DNA from: a virus
Direction: 5' to 3' (one strand)
Length of the DNA stretch: 28,527 nucleotides
IMG/VR virus record: IMGVR_UViG_3300010149_000102
Coordinates: 1-28,527 of that record
Below, piece by piece: positions 24,301 to 28,527 of the stretch (positions within the stretch are counted from its first letter, which is position 1; every line of letters starts with the position of its first letter). A model generated the notes under the pieces. It was not told the DNA's origin. It was given only the letters and a program-made list of their open reading frames with translations, and ran no database searches. A program made the translations under genes and the position numbers.

Positions 24301-25614
24301 ACGACGTTAACAGCAAATACATATACCTATGCGCTAGATAATACAGTTGAATATGCACAACCATATGGCGCAAATACTGTTGTCGAAATTGATGACGTTA
24401 GATTACGTCCGGCGAATAGTAAGTATCATGCAGGTGATGGAAGTACAGTACAGTTTGCAATATCTACAACAGCAAACGAAACTAATATTATCAATACAAA
24501 TGATATAGGTGTTGCAGTTATATCAAAAGCAGATGGAACAACATTAAATGCAATTGCTACAGTTGATTATAATGTAGTAGCAGGAACTAATTATGTTACA
24601 ATGACTACTGCACCAGCAGACGGAGACACAGTAATTGTTTATAATCGTGCAGACGCAGAATATATTATTAGTGGTGATGGAACTGAAATTACTATAAACA
24701 AAGCAGTTAGTTTTTCAAGTTCAAGTGTAATGCGTGTCAATACATTTGCCAACCATGATCCAATGCGTATACAAACAAAAGTATTTGTTGGTCAAGGTAC
24801 AGGATCAACAACGATCATAGACGAGTTTGATACAGTTGGCTTTGATAGCGCAGGATTTGATCGTAGTGCAGTAGTAGGTACTACTGGTTCTTATACACTT
24901 GACAGAGCAGTAGCAAATGTAAATAATTTCTGGATAACAGTAGATGGCACAAGGTTGCATCCAGGTGATTATATTACTAACGGTAGTACAATCGTAATGA
25001 GTAATCTAGTACAAGCAACTATTAGCGGCACAAGTATTGTTACAATAACACATATAAGTGAAAATGCAATTCAGCCAAGTACTGGATTTAGAATATTCAA
25101 AGATATGAATGATAATTTTGAATATTTGAGATTATGTAAAAATTCTACAACAACAGTAGCAACAGTTGTTAATCCAGCAGACACAAAAATATATGTTGAT
25201 GATGTATCTGTACTTCCATATATTACTCCAGACAGCGAGTATCCAGGTGTTGTGTTTATTTCCGGTGAAAGAATTACTTATTGGGAAGTTAATCTAGCAG
25301 AAAATTACATTACTGGTTTGCGTAGAGGCACTGCTGGTACAAGTTTAGAGTCAACTATAAATCCTGGATTCTTAGTAATCGACGGAAGTAAAGATCAACA
25401 TTTGCCAGCATCAGATACACATACTAAAACATGGTATGACACAGGCACAGGAAGTGCTGCTGATGGACTAGGATTGCAACAAAGTCATACAACAAATGCC
25501 AACTTCTTAAAAGAATGTGAAGCAGAAGTACCTAATTACATACTAGAACTTAATGAAAAACTTTATCTAGTAGATGGATATGTTGAAGATGATTACATTG
25601 AGGAACTGAAATAA
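12370..25614 (+). CDS. Giant baseplate/tail structural protein with embedded beta-propeller (4414 residues)
   Basis: A single uninterrupted frame of roughly 480 kDa, translationally coupled to gp6 (TAATG). It lies where T4 carries genes 7 and 8, so it may be an expanded wedge protein; I do not recognise gp7 by sequence. It is a chain of modules: N-terminal conserved region (1-150, with SLTGYIDFINQLKY and NYGEYFWLP); a strand-rich cupredoxin-like stretch (185-241); conserved GHDGSIWVGWGDLRDD and a Trp-rich region with WRGIYKWLYDTD, TPWEMFG and LWEDL (about 1165-1330); an aromatic chitin-binding-like module (1795-1831); a seven-bladed FG-GAP-type propeller (2199-2872); an Ala/Tyr-rich conserved region (2880-3500); twin GSGY repeats (3530 and 3572); a second aromatic module (3622-3654); three FD clusters; and several GDGST-type modules (3898-4215). 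No signal peptide, membrane segment or enzyme motif was seen. Structural role is well supported by position; details are inference. Confidence 0.75.
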   Translation: MALRKSSVLLPDVFQTVKNNKFLNATVDQLISEPNLQRINSFIGRKFAPNFSVGDSYVSEIDRDRQNYQLEPAIVYRSPSKQVESLTGYIDFINQLKYNNVQTTSHSDLFEQEYYNYSSFVDFDKLVNYGEYFWLPSGPDSVQVFNSIVDTEKDFDVSRRTVAGVDEYSIDSSDNANPTIILARGGSYTFNVQQTGTPFWIQTATGTSGISSHSKNVSTREVLGVTNNGEDNGTITFNVPKKDAQNDKINATQSASPDFATTLTYKQLHNVPYSVVVDLYGGIDSQTEIDGKSLVFVNTTTDETAWDQGQLFDAYGFDDDDNPWDQSTTIDISTRYDVYNISVNTIAGVATVQLTQGTNWPNKTKIKVKQGTAYGNREFFKDASGLPELIQPYTAGADILYYQDGTNENQFGTIQLVEIDSVAPINVENEILGKENYTSTNNVIFTNGLKVQFNSDVTPSTYADREYIVEGVGQPGGIVLVAYDQLLTPETYSVSTSDGYDTVAYDAGGWDGTLNSPTEQDYIIINRASPDLNAWSRGNRWFHREVIEATAKYNEYIAKVDDTARAKRPIIEFHAGLELYNMGTSSVSPVTVVDTTQTDALSNVNGTLGYFADGIDLQKDNTVIFSADTDENVRTKIYRVDYINQDSNTTTDEIINLVEIGTVVDTNCILSTLGANNQGKMYWLNGTTWTTAQQKTAINQEPLFDVHDPDHVSFSDQTKYPSSNFVGSKLFSYKRNNDASPDSVLNFGLTYENFSTIGDIVFENNFDLQEFQYTKSTGNTNVIVRSGHAHTFDSAGNRSLLNGWTKTIENSVQYQIVSYNVNSELYSFEIGASVDTTKIRQPLQVFVNGEFKYPSTYTHLVQSDREYVVFSTALTVDDVVTIKFISNTKAQNSYYQVPDNLENNASNATFTSLTLGQLRNHSVVTSRQIKSFNGTSPGKSNIRDLNSRAYPGNILQHSAGMTLPMYLLSDNNTNTIKSINYVKNEYSKFKNNFIENIDRLDIDLTDPVSSVDKILLHMAGKKTSAFPFYYSDMVPWGEQKTQVSYTIDDVTETEFEFTTQFDLTSISNQSVLVYHTVNSTSTKTLLVEGKDYIFDTTEAKVTLVTDNATELALIGIAVDDTISIIEYADTNGSFVPPTPTKLGLWGKYLPSKYTDNTYTQSQTVVQGHDGSIWVGWGDLRDDVLLEFEKRIFNNIKTQYNKDLFDFSTVIPGFYRSTVNDFSEANNIIRSYFGEWSLKNKVKVQPNTTVDADNLFTWNYRNGANKLDGSRLPGYWRGIYKWLYDTDTPHTTPWEMFGISEKPNWWNLRYGAAPYTSGNTVLWEDLRDGKIYSDAVGTDFTIDTNRVRSSLLSIIPVDEQGNLRAPADFLTTGSNQTNIGDTWAFSDNSPVEAAWRRSSEYPFVLQILAANLKPAAYGTLMFDTCMYQKDKAYDQILQKGKSYRPGIADYKMHGQTLNDGTVIRVEGYNQFISEYVKYTGYSVNDTITRINNLQVNLCYSMAGFTDKQYLKVVAESVTPSSTSENIFVPDEDISIYLKKSLPLERVVYSGVQIIRRQNGYEIQGYDVANPFFKIVPSLDHGTPNRYIVGETTYFEYTDFENKIINIPYGTIIRSKQQVFDFLVSYQRYLLSRGFVFDGTTGTGEKNDFVSAGKEFAFWTDQNWSDNSVIVLSPYSNVLTLNREFATVDNLKLTGGLKDANGSAINPKYYDVSRQDNIVEIRIDTENTQLYSVQLDPIQYEHAIIFSNTTIFNDVIYQPELGNRHNRLKLIGSKSGDWNGTQHAPGFFISEDTINLWEAYTDYKKGDIVSYQNKTYVAKQEISSSKVFDYSNWNIADNIKSGLIKNLSNKAGQFKDFFEIDNLNLEDGVDHLGKGIIGFNNKDYLQGLGLDDVSQVKFYQGMLKQKGTSTSINKLIDAELTNLDQEIDYFEEWAFRVGEYGSIDSNQVIETIIPEDKATNNPFLLHFHADGEENISGDHYHVQGKDLYKKPNNYNGDVFSLRDANSSTLGDLDSAGYARLDDVDFTVLSSDDLVQLSSRLSEIGKGKKIWVASDTTNTWGIRRVDEMPSVVTGVEDTGNGYLIYTTDKNHGLDKGDYVIVRAQQPIGKVAKIDSIVSGNKFAVVDEVTQVEISDVSLPMYKLTSVRFAQPSDLSTYTPMNGWERQEAVWVDKDQSNKWSVLQNQRPWTTTGTKTSDGITAGDAHGSSISINASSTLALVGAPESGTGLITPYVRGSDGALLEGNTVTVTTIGDSVDSFGASVATGTDYVAVGAPDTESSKGAVFTYYVDSTGTFNRRPSIRPNGLGTSAKFGNDIAMSGNGRHLFVSAPGVNTIYAYTLVEIPTSSVTSFTITTTGSATYTLNFTPISIQTLNIVDENGKVYLPNKDFTLSGADVTFTSTPASSLQIVVRQEDYFAQVNSFSGHDSMASDNFGYSIDCDYHGRYVVAGAPNASVVGTDSGILSNAGEAYVFAQVVERFNGTGTTSAFTTDATLQTKIFVEVDGVLQTETDNPDIPTDNDGSSAGFYTRSSNTITFKYIPANGAEIVVYTGTFAQKQKLDQNFTGETVNADEQFGYSVAIDSQGTMVAIGSPGEDETNPNTGSVFIFQDSGKNYGSITTNAVHTQTLNDVFYLDDHKITVSETGNNPTGIASDINNANVPGVSASISGTGQIVITSTNIESLNKLTINPGTGQLFVRDEIFEAYVYTQKISHPNGSENENFGNAVAFDKHVGIGVNSLPGTRNLVISSDKASTKLSVGFDIETNSNSENYTDATTTFDAKGTTFTDKKVQSGAAYVYELLDASTPTINNPDKMVFGQQLSTTNISELDQFGKAIAFSDSRIIVGAPKDDIVRGSSTLVDSGSVYEFENSERTSNWHILRNEGDRVDVTQINRVALYNKKDGEVKVFLDYIDPAKGKIAGAANAELSYISHQDPALYDNNLWSYKYKNRLWWDTSTVHYLNAEQGDLDFRTNYWSEYFPGSSIDVYEWIESDVVPEEYTGEGTVKDATQFTVANVYESKTDSTKTRYYFWVKDIASIPAEAEFRTISADTVRALIEDPKATGLPYVAFLDKDAINLYNCKNYFSDNDTVLSVNYDVVKNEGILHSEFELYGRGNVDQDIPTRMYTKLVDSLAGSDSVGNIVPDPFLSDIEKYGVLTQPRQSMFVNRASALKVLVQYCNNIFLLQPFARTSNFKNLLSSESIPTINSGKYNESVNTVAERDFLNTAILSTGYKVLVLEDENNNNYWTIYSLNADKTWLLSNIQSYNTEDYWNYKTYYATGYDSTTVPKYQVTLEADLQTLSDAVEGDVVKVTSNDEGNFSMFCLKSTGWQEVIIENGTIEFNDSLYNFANSNTNFESTGFDNDGFDFGSFDKVPVQEIRMIVDALKNQLFINNYEINMNELFFRLMEYAVSENDFTQDWLFKSSFITVAHKIRSLDQYKTFKYDNTEFIENFINEVKPYKSKIREYVSKYDKTETFQGDTTDFDIHAFYDEDLKFFRKPSGDYEGDSIKQSQGLNKPWYDNHGYKLDSIQIVSAGTGYIIDPTVTISAPQLAGGVQATATAKTNGDAIVSITMTNKGSGYTSNPTVTITGSGTGAMTSPRIVNSTVRSFDTTIKFDRITYSSDIKDWTANTSYSLGDVVAYQNTVTKKQEVYTVNSSFTSNSTFSVEDSNGTTVMSVKLDADFTNTADRIAAYYYPTSGMLGDDLEQLQKGTGYLGNNVQGAGFDQNPGFDSGNFDTVAFDNFEIDSDGLLVLAGLDTNITSSFTDLALGTRPEDINIDGAGFVDTYNSHAPEELIPGRVYDTLDMEVYTHPSNDYEGDGNASAIKYTSFSDSTESLHDFQYGDPTKAKDDFQYLIVYKNAQRQYNFTVNYTSKTVILPNELSATDILHVYAYSATGEKMVGEYTYTGDGSTAAFTLSNIPDLTKQTLVFVDGVETSVTVGDTDGRSNITFSTAPDNGAHIHVFVFNQAATRTAPSRLKLQTTTLTANTYTYALDNTVEYAQPYGANTVVEIDDVRLRPANSKYHAGDGSTVQFAISTTANETNIINTNDIGVAVISKADGTTLNAIATVDYNVVAGTNYVTMTTAPADGDTVIVYNRADAEYIISGDGTEITINKAVSFSSSSVMRVNTFANHDPMRIQTKVFVGQGTGSTTIIDEFDTVGFDSAGFDRSAVVGTTGSYTLDRAVANVNNFWITVDGTRLHPGDYITNGSTIVMSNLVQATISGTSIVTITHISENAIQPSTGFRIFKDMNDNFEYLRLCKNSTTTVATVVNPADTKIYVDDVSVLPYITPDSEYPGVVFISGERITYWEVNLAENYITGLRRGTAGTSLESTINPGFLVIDGSKDQHLPASDTHTKTWYDTGTGSAADGLGLQQSHTTNANFLKECEAEVPNYILELNEKLYLVDGYVEDDYIEELK
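12922..13092 (+). other. Cupredoxin-like beta segment in the giant protein
   Basis: Residues 185-241 read GGSYTFNV, GTPFWIQT, then EVLGVTNNGEDNGTITFNVP. This resembles the marine cupredoxin-like pattern in which G-x-YTF-V, HPF-I and GVTNNG-x-x-x-GTITF-VP precede a Cys/His copper site. Here the first His is replaced by T and no C-x-x-x-x-H follows, so it would be a metal-free structural copy. Confidence 0.4.
17752..17862 (+). other. Chitin-binding-like aromatic module 1 in the giant protein
   Basis: Residues 1795-1831 show W-x3-TDYKKGDIVSYQNKTYVA followed by W after the usual gap. This is the W...Y-x-x-GD-V-x-Y-x-x-x-x-Y-x-A...W layout of CBM5/12-type modules. In that family the aromatics stack on sugar rings. 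Sugar binding here is inferred only. Confidence 0.5.
18964..20990 (+). other. Seven FG-GAP-like blades forming a probable beta-propeller
   Basis: Within residues 2199-2872 seven units start with an HG/FG motif at about 2202, 2256, 2309, 2430, 2571, 2718 and 2827. Each continues with alternating strands and, in most, a VGAP/SAP/AGAP/GSP turn: LALVGAPES, YVAVGAPDT, LFVSAPGV, YVVAGAPNA, MVAIGSPGE, a degenerate sixth, and IIVGAPKDD. Several end with an A/G-x-VY-x-F/Y strand (GEAYVFAQ, GSVFIFQ, AAYVYEL, GSVYEFE). Spacing is 50-55 residues for the first blades and 110-147 where inserts occur. Integrin-type FG-GAP propellers have seven such blades. Confidence 0.75.
19420..20514 (+). other. Beta-rich insert modules between propeller blades 3-4, 4-5 and 5-6
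   Basis: Extra sequence of about 60-100 residues separates the later blades. Between 3 and 4 (residues about 2351-2411) and between 4 and 5 (about 2478-2550) it resembles the GDGST-type module found near the C-terminus (G-T/D-G-x-T-x-F...VDG/ENG...I-F-x-x-xP-A-x-x-x-I-VV). Between 5 and 6 it reads LDDHKITVSETG, then INNANVPGVSASISGTGQIV and NPGTGQ, a different tail-fibre-like repeat. Confidence 0.55.
22957..23118 (+). repeat. Twin G-x-GY-x-x-x-PTVTI repeats
   Basis: GTGYIIDPTVTI (residue 3530) and GSGYTSNPTVTI (residue 3572) recur at a 42-residue period, each preceded by an I-x-x-x-x-x-G strand. Similar GSGYT-x-PTVTI repeats are common in marine phage fibres and bacterial surface proteins. 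They indicate a small beta-solenoid or paired beta-sandwich. Confidence 0.65.
23233..23331 (+). other. Chitin-binding-like aromatic module 2 in the giant protein
   Basis: Residues 3622-3654 read W-TANTSYSLGDVVAYQN, then a short loop and EVYTVNSSF. The W...Y-x-x-GD-V-Y...VY layout matches module 1 and the CBM5/12-type pattern. No closing Trp was seen, so it may be degenerate. Confidence 0.45.
23521..23589 (+). repeat. Phe-Asp cluster, best of three in the giant protein
   Basis: GFDQNPGFDSGNFDTVAFDNF starts at residue 3718 (one residue pair omitted at its left). Related clusters are GFDNDGFDFGSFDKV at residue 3354 (22429-22473) and FDTVGFDSAGFDRS at about residue 4154 (24829-24870). They share a (G/N/A)FD unit every five to eight residues, rich in Asp and Gly, resembling calcium-binding or linker repeats. 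Confidence 0.6.
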
Positions 25615-25650
25615 ATGGTTGATAAATACTTCAACAAGAGGATAGCATAA
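25615..25650 (+). CDS. Possible 11-codon leader peptide between giant gene and fibre gene
   Basis: MVDKYFNKRIA starts one base after the giant gene's stop (TAA-ATG). It has GAGGA ten bases upstream (25600-25604) and ends in a TAA that overlaps the fibre gene ATG as TAATG. It could couple translation of the two large genes. The late promoter lies inside it, so only read-through transcripts would carry it whole. It may be chance. Confidence 0.25.
   Translation: MVDKYFNKRIA
25621..25628 (+). promoter_or_regulatory. Late promoter ahead of the tail-fibre gene (GATAAATA)
   Basis: Seven of eight bases match TATAAATA, with the extended AAATACT. It is flanked by a short inverted repeat GTTGA (25618-25622) and TCAAC (25631-25635). 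Predicted start near 25634-25635, leaving a leader of about 15 bases with AGAGGA (25637-25642) seven bases before the ATG. Confidence 0.7.
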
Positions 25651-28527
25651 TGACAATTGTACTCAGAAATAATAAAAGCGCGGCGTTAACATTTAACGAA
25701 ATGGATGGTAACTTTACTGATTTGGATGGACGTACCACTACTATTGAAGGTGCGTACATTAAAAGTGTTAATGGTGTTACTCCTAATAGCAGTAACGAAC
25801 TTACTATTACAACTGCAAACGTTACCGAAGGTGCGAATTTATATTACACAGATGCTAGATCACGAGCAAGTATTAGCATTACTGACAGTGGCGGCGACGG
25901 TAGTCTAGCATACAACAGTAGTACAGGTGTTATTACATATACAGGCCCAAGTGCTAGTGATGTCCGCGCACACTTTAGCGCAGGAACTGGTATTACACTT
26001 AGCAGTGGCGAAATTAGTATTGCTAATGATGCAATCAAAGACACAATGATTGACTTTGGCACTGGCGCAAACCAAATAAACACAGCAGATGTTCCTGAAG
26101 ATCCAAGTGCAAGTGGTAGTAGTGGTACTATGTACTATACTGATGCACGTGCAGACAATCGTATTGCAGCGGCAAGTATTGATGATTTGGTGGATGTACA
26201 ATTAGGTACATTAGTAGATGGTCACGGACTTGTTTATAATACTGGAAGTGGTCGTATTGAACTTGCAGAGTTGCCAGGTGCAGCAGGCGGTCAAAATAAT
26301 ACAGGTTCAAACGTTGGCGGCGCAATTGAAGTATTCCAAGGCAAAGCAGGTGTTGATTTTAAATTTAGAACATTTGAAAAAAATGACGGCAACATTCAGT
26401 TAACACAAAACACAGATACAATTGATATTGATGTTGTGCCTAATCCAATATTTGGAAACATACAAATTAACAGTGAAGCAAACACTATTGAAAATATTAG
26501 CACAAACGCAAACATAATTCTAGCACCGCATGGTACTGGTACAGTTGATGTAAGTAGCACAAAAATTACAAGTGTTGCTGATCCAACAGGCGCACAAGAT
26601 GCTGCAACAAAAGCATACGTTGATACTGCAACAAGTAGCATTTCAACAGTTCTTGCAATTGCAGGCGGCACAGGCACAGACAATGTTACAGTTGGAACAG
26701 ACACACTAACATTTGCTGGAACCACAAATGAAATTGAAACTGCGGTAACAAACAACCAAGTACAAGTTGGATTGCCAACTAATGTTGTAGTTTCAAACGA
26801 TTTAACAGTTGGTAATGCGCTAACAGTAACAGGCAACTTGACAGTAAATGGTACAACAACAACTGTTAGTAGTAGTGAACTTGCTATAACAGACGGTAAA
26901 ATTCAGGTTGGTGTAAACAACGAAAGCAGTGATACAATTGACATGGGTTTTGTTGGACACTACTACAATGGGGTACGCAGAGGACATGCAGGTCTATTCC
27001 GTGATGCAACTGATAAAAAGTTCAAGCTCATGGGAGACTATGGTACAGAGCCAGATCAGCCAACTATCAATACAGATGATGAACACTTTGAACTCGGTGA
27101 CTTGCAGTTACGCAGTTTAGAAATTGGCGACAGTGATGCGCCTAGTATGGCTATCCGCGGCAGTAGACTTGAAACCATTAACACTAACCAAGACATTGAA
27201 ATTGAAACAGCAGGCACAGGCATTGTAAATGTTGGTGCAAACGTACAACTTAAAGCACAAAGCGATTTGCGTTTTGCAGACGCAGACAGTAGTAACTGGG
27301 TTGCGTTCCAAGCACCTGCAACAGTTGCTAGTAATGTAACATGGACATTACCAGATGCAGATGCAACCACTAGTGGTTTTGCATTAGTAAGTGACGCAGC
27401 AGGTGTACTAAGTTGGGCAGCAGCAGGTGCAACAACTACAAGTGATACTACAACCAATGCTGAAGAACAAATTTACTTTGGTGATATTACTAGTGGCGCT
27501 GTTACAGCATTCCACCATGATGCAGACTTAACTTATAATCCAAGCACTGGATCATTAAGTAGTGCTGCCTTTATTGGCGCATTGACAGGCAATGCAAGCA
27601 CAGCAACTACAGCAGGAGCATTGAGCAGTGCAGTAACAGTAACTTTAACTGGTGATGTAACAGGTACTGCTAACTTTACTAGTGCAGGAGACACTGCAAG
27701 TATTACCACTAGTCAAGCAAATAACAGTGTAGACTTAGGAACACACACTACAGGTAACTATGTTGCAACTATTACAGGTGGTAATGGTATCGCTTCGACC
27801 GGTGCAACAACAGGTGAAGGAATTACTCATTCACTTAGCGTTGATTTAGCAGATACAAATATATTTGCAAGTGACGGGACAGTAAGCCGCGCGGTAGTAT
27901 TGGATGGAAGTGGTGACTTTAGTGCTGGAACAATTACTGCAAACTTAACAGGTAATGCTAGTGGTAGTTCAGGAAGTTGTACAGGTAATTCCGCAACTGC
28001 AACAACTGCAACTGTAGCAACAACTATTACAGTAGCAGACGAAGGCACAGATACTACATGCTTTCCATTATTTGCAACTGCAGCCACAGGAGACTTGGGT
28101 GCAAAGACAGATAGTGTTCTAACATACAACAGTTCAAACGGCACACTAGGTGCAACTACATTTAGTGGTGAAGCAACGTCAGCACAATATGCTGACTTGG
28201 CAGAAATTTACAGTACTGATGTAGAGTATGCACCAGGTACAGTAGTAACAGTTGGTGGTGATGCAGAAACAACAGCAGCAACTGCTGACACACAGTATAT
28301 AGCAGGTGTTATATCTACTGATCCTGCTTACTTAATGAACAGTGCGGCTGAAGGTCAGCCAATTGCATTGGTTGGTCGTGTCCCTGTTAGAGTAGTAGGC
28401 AGTATAACTAAAGGTCAGCCAGTGTTTGCAACACATAATGGTAAAGCAAGTAACAATGGACAAGGTCCAATCGTTGGAATCGCATTAGAAACAAATAGCG
28501 ATTTAGGCGAAAAGAGTGTAGAATGTA
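25650..28527 (+). CDS. Tail fibre / receptor-binding protein of marine T4-like type, 3' end outside window
   Basis: I read 959 codons without a stop, so the C-terminus lies beyond the right edge. The start MTIVLRNNKSAALTFNEMDG is a common beginning of marine myovirus fibres, presumably the virion-binding tip. Known fibre modules follow: NVTEGANLYYTDARSRASIS (residues 58-77) with YNSSTGVITYTGPSASDVRA, a second YYTDARADNRI (162-172), DPTGAQDAATKAYVDTA (about 311-327), a DTIDMGFVGHYYNG...GLFRDATD module (about 428-462), then Thr/Ala/Gly-rich repeats with LTGNASTATTAG and LTGNASGSSGSCTGN. The last part in view (841-959) contains SAQYADLAEIY, EYAPGTVVTVGG, STDPAYLMNS and LVGRVPVRVVG, a C-terminal domain shared by many cyanophage-like fibres. 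It probably recognises a host surface glycan or protein. Start supported by AGAGGA and a late promoter. Which distal or proximal fibre it is cannot be told. Confidence 0.85.
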   Translation, partial: MTIVLRNNKSAALTFNEMDGNFTDLDGRTTTIEGAYIKSVNGVTPNSSNELTITTANVTEGANLYYTDARSRASISITDSGGDGSLAYNSSTGVITYTGPSASDVRAHFSAGTGITLSSGEISIANDAIKDTMIDFGTGANQINTADVPEDPSASGSSGTMYYTDARADNRIAAASIDDLVDVQLGTLVDGHGLVYNTGSGRIELAELPGAAGGQNNTGSNVGGAIEVFQGKAGVDFKFRTFEKNDGNIQLTQNTDTIDIDVVPNPIFGNIQINSEANTIENISTNANIILAPHGTGTVDVSSTKITSVADPTGAQDAATKAYVDTATSSISTVLAIAGGTGTDNVTVGTDTLTFAGTTNEIETAVTNNQVQVGLPTNVVVSNDLTVGNALTVTGNLTVNGTTTTVSSSELAITDGKIQVGVNNESSDTIDMGFVGHYYNGVRRGHAGLFRDATDKKFKLMGDYGTEPDQPTINTDDEHFELGDLQLRSLEIGDSDAPSMAIRGSRLETINTNQDIEIETAGTGIVNVGANVQLKAQSDLRFADADSSNWVAFQAPATVASNVTWTLPDADATTSGFALVSDAAGVLSWAAAGATTTSDTTTNAEEQIYFGDITSGAVTAFHHDADLTYNPSTGSLSSAAFIGALTGNASTATTAGALSSAVTVTLTGDVTGTANFTSAGDTASITTSQANNSVDLGTHTTGNYVATITGGNGIASTGATTGEGITHSLSVDLADTNIFASDGTVSRAVVLDGSGDFSAGTITANLTGNASGSSGSCTGNSATATTATVATTITVADEGTDTTCFPLFATAATGDLGAKTDSVLTYNSSNGTLGATTFSGEATSAQYADLAEIYSTDVEYAPGTVVTVGGDAETTAATADTQYIAGVISTDPAYLMNSAAEGQPIALVGRVPVRVVGSITKGQPVFATHNGKASNNGQGPIVGIALETNSDLGEKSVEC

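Noticed and set aside
25618-25635. GTTGA...TCAAC inverted repeat around the fibre-gene late promoter as a terminator
   Set aside because: Only five base pairs, no U-run follows, and it coincides with the promoter. It is recorded only as a flank of that promoter.
26396-26836. 146-codon and other minus-strand frames antisense to the tail fibre
   Set aside because: They arise from repetitive Ala/Thr/Val codons read in reverse, have biased composition, and lack start signals.

Overview
The window is the late structural region of a lytic, contractile-tailed phage of the T4 superfamily. The AT-rich composition, the marine-type tail-fibre modules and the form of the late sigma factor resemble T4-like phages of marine bacteria (cyanophages and SAR11-type pelagiphages). 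The sequence alone does not fix the host. Coding density is near total. The longest stretch without a gene is 78 bases (1711-1788). I saw no tRNA, CRISPR array, insertion sequence or integrase.

Layout. Positions 1-1710 are on the minus strand and carry replication and regulatory genes: the nuclease subunit of the gp46/gp47 recombination complex (C-terminus off the window) and the gp55-type late sigma factor. Each has its own host-type (sigma-70-like) promoter. From 1789 to the end everything is on the plus strand and encodes the baseplate and its attachments: a gp48/gp54-type tube-end protein, a minimal LysM-type gp53, a 914-residue hub protein in the gp27 position, a gp5-type central spike without the T4 lysozyme domain, the gp25 wedge/sheath initiator, a long gp6 wedge, one giant 4414-residue structural protein (46% of the window), and a tail fibre that runs off the right edge. 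Most junctions are tight or overlap as TAATG, so the block reads as one to three late operons.

Regulation. Three good matches to the T4 late promoter (NATAAATA; 1749, 8807, 25621) and one weak match (8386) sit just upstream of plus-strand genes or blocks. The sigma factor expected to read them is encoded at the left edge. Its own host-type promoter physically overlaps the first late promoter. This suggests a built-in early-to-late switch with negative feedback.

Most interesting content. The giant protein contains what looks like a complete seven-bladed FG-GAP/integrin-type beta-propeller whose inter-blade loops carry beta-rich inserts. It also has two chitin-binding-like aromatic modules, clusters of Phe-Asp repeats and several GDGST adhesin-like modules. 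It lies where T4 has genes 7 and 8, so it may be a very enlarged wedge protein that also binds the cell surface. Two abutting 11-bp palindromes cover the gp47 promoter, which would give a leaderless message.
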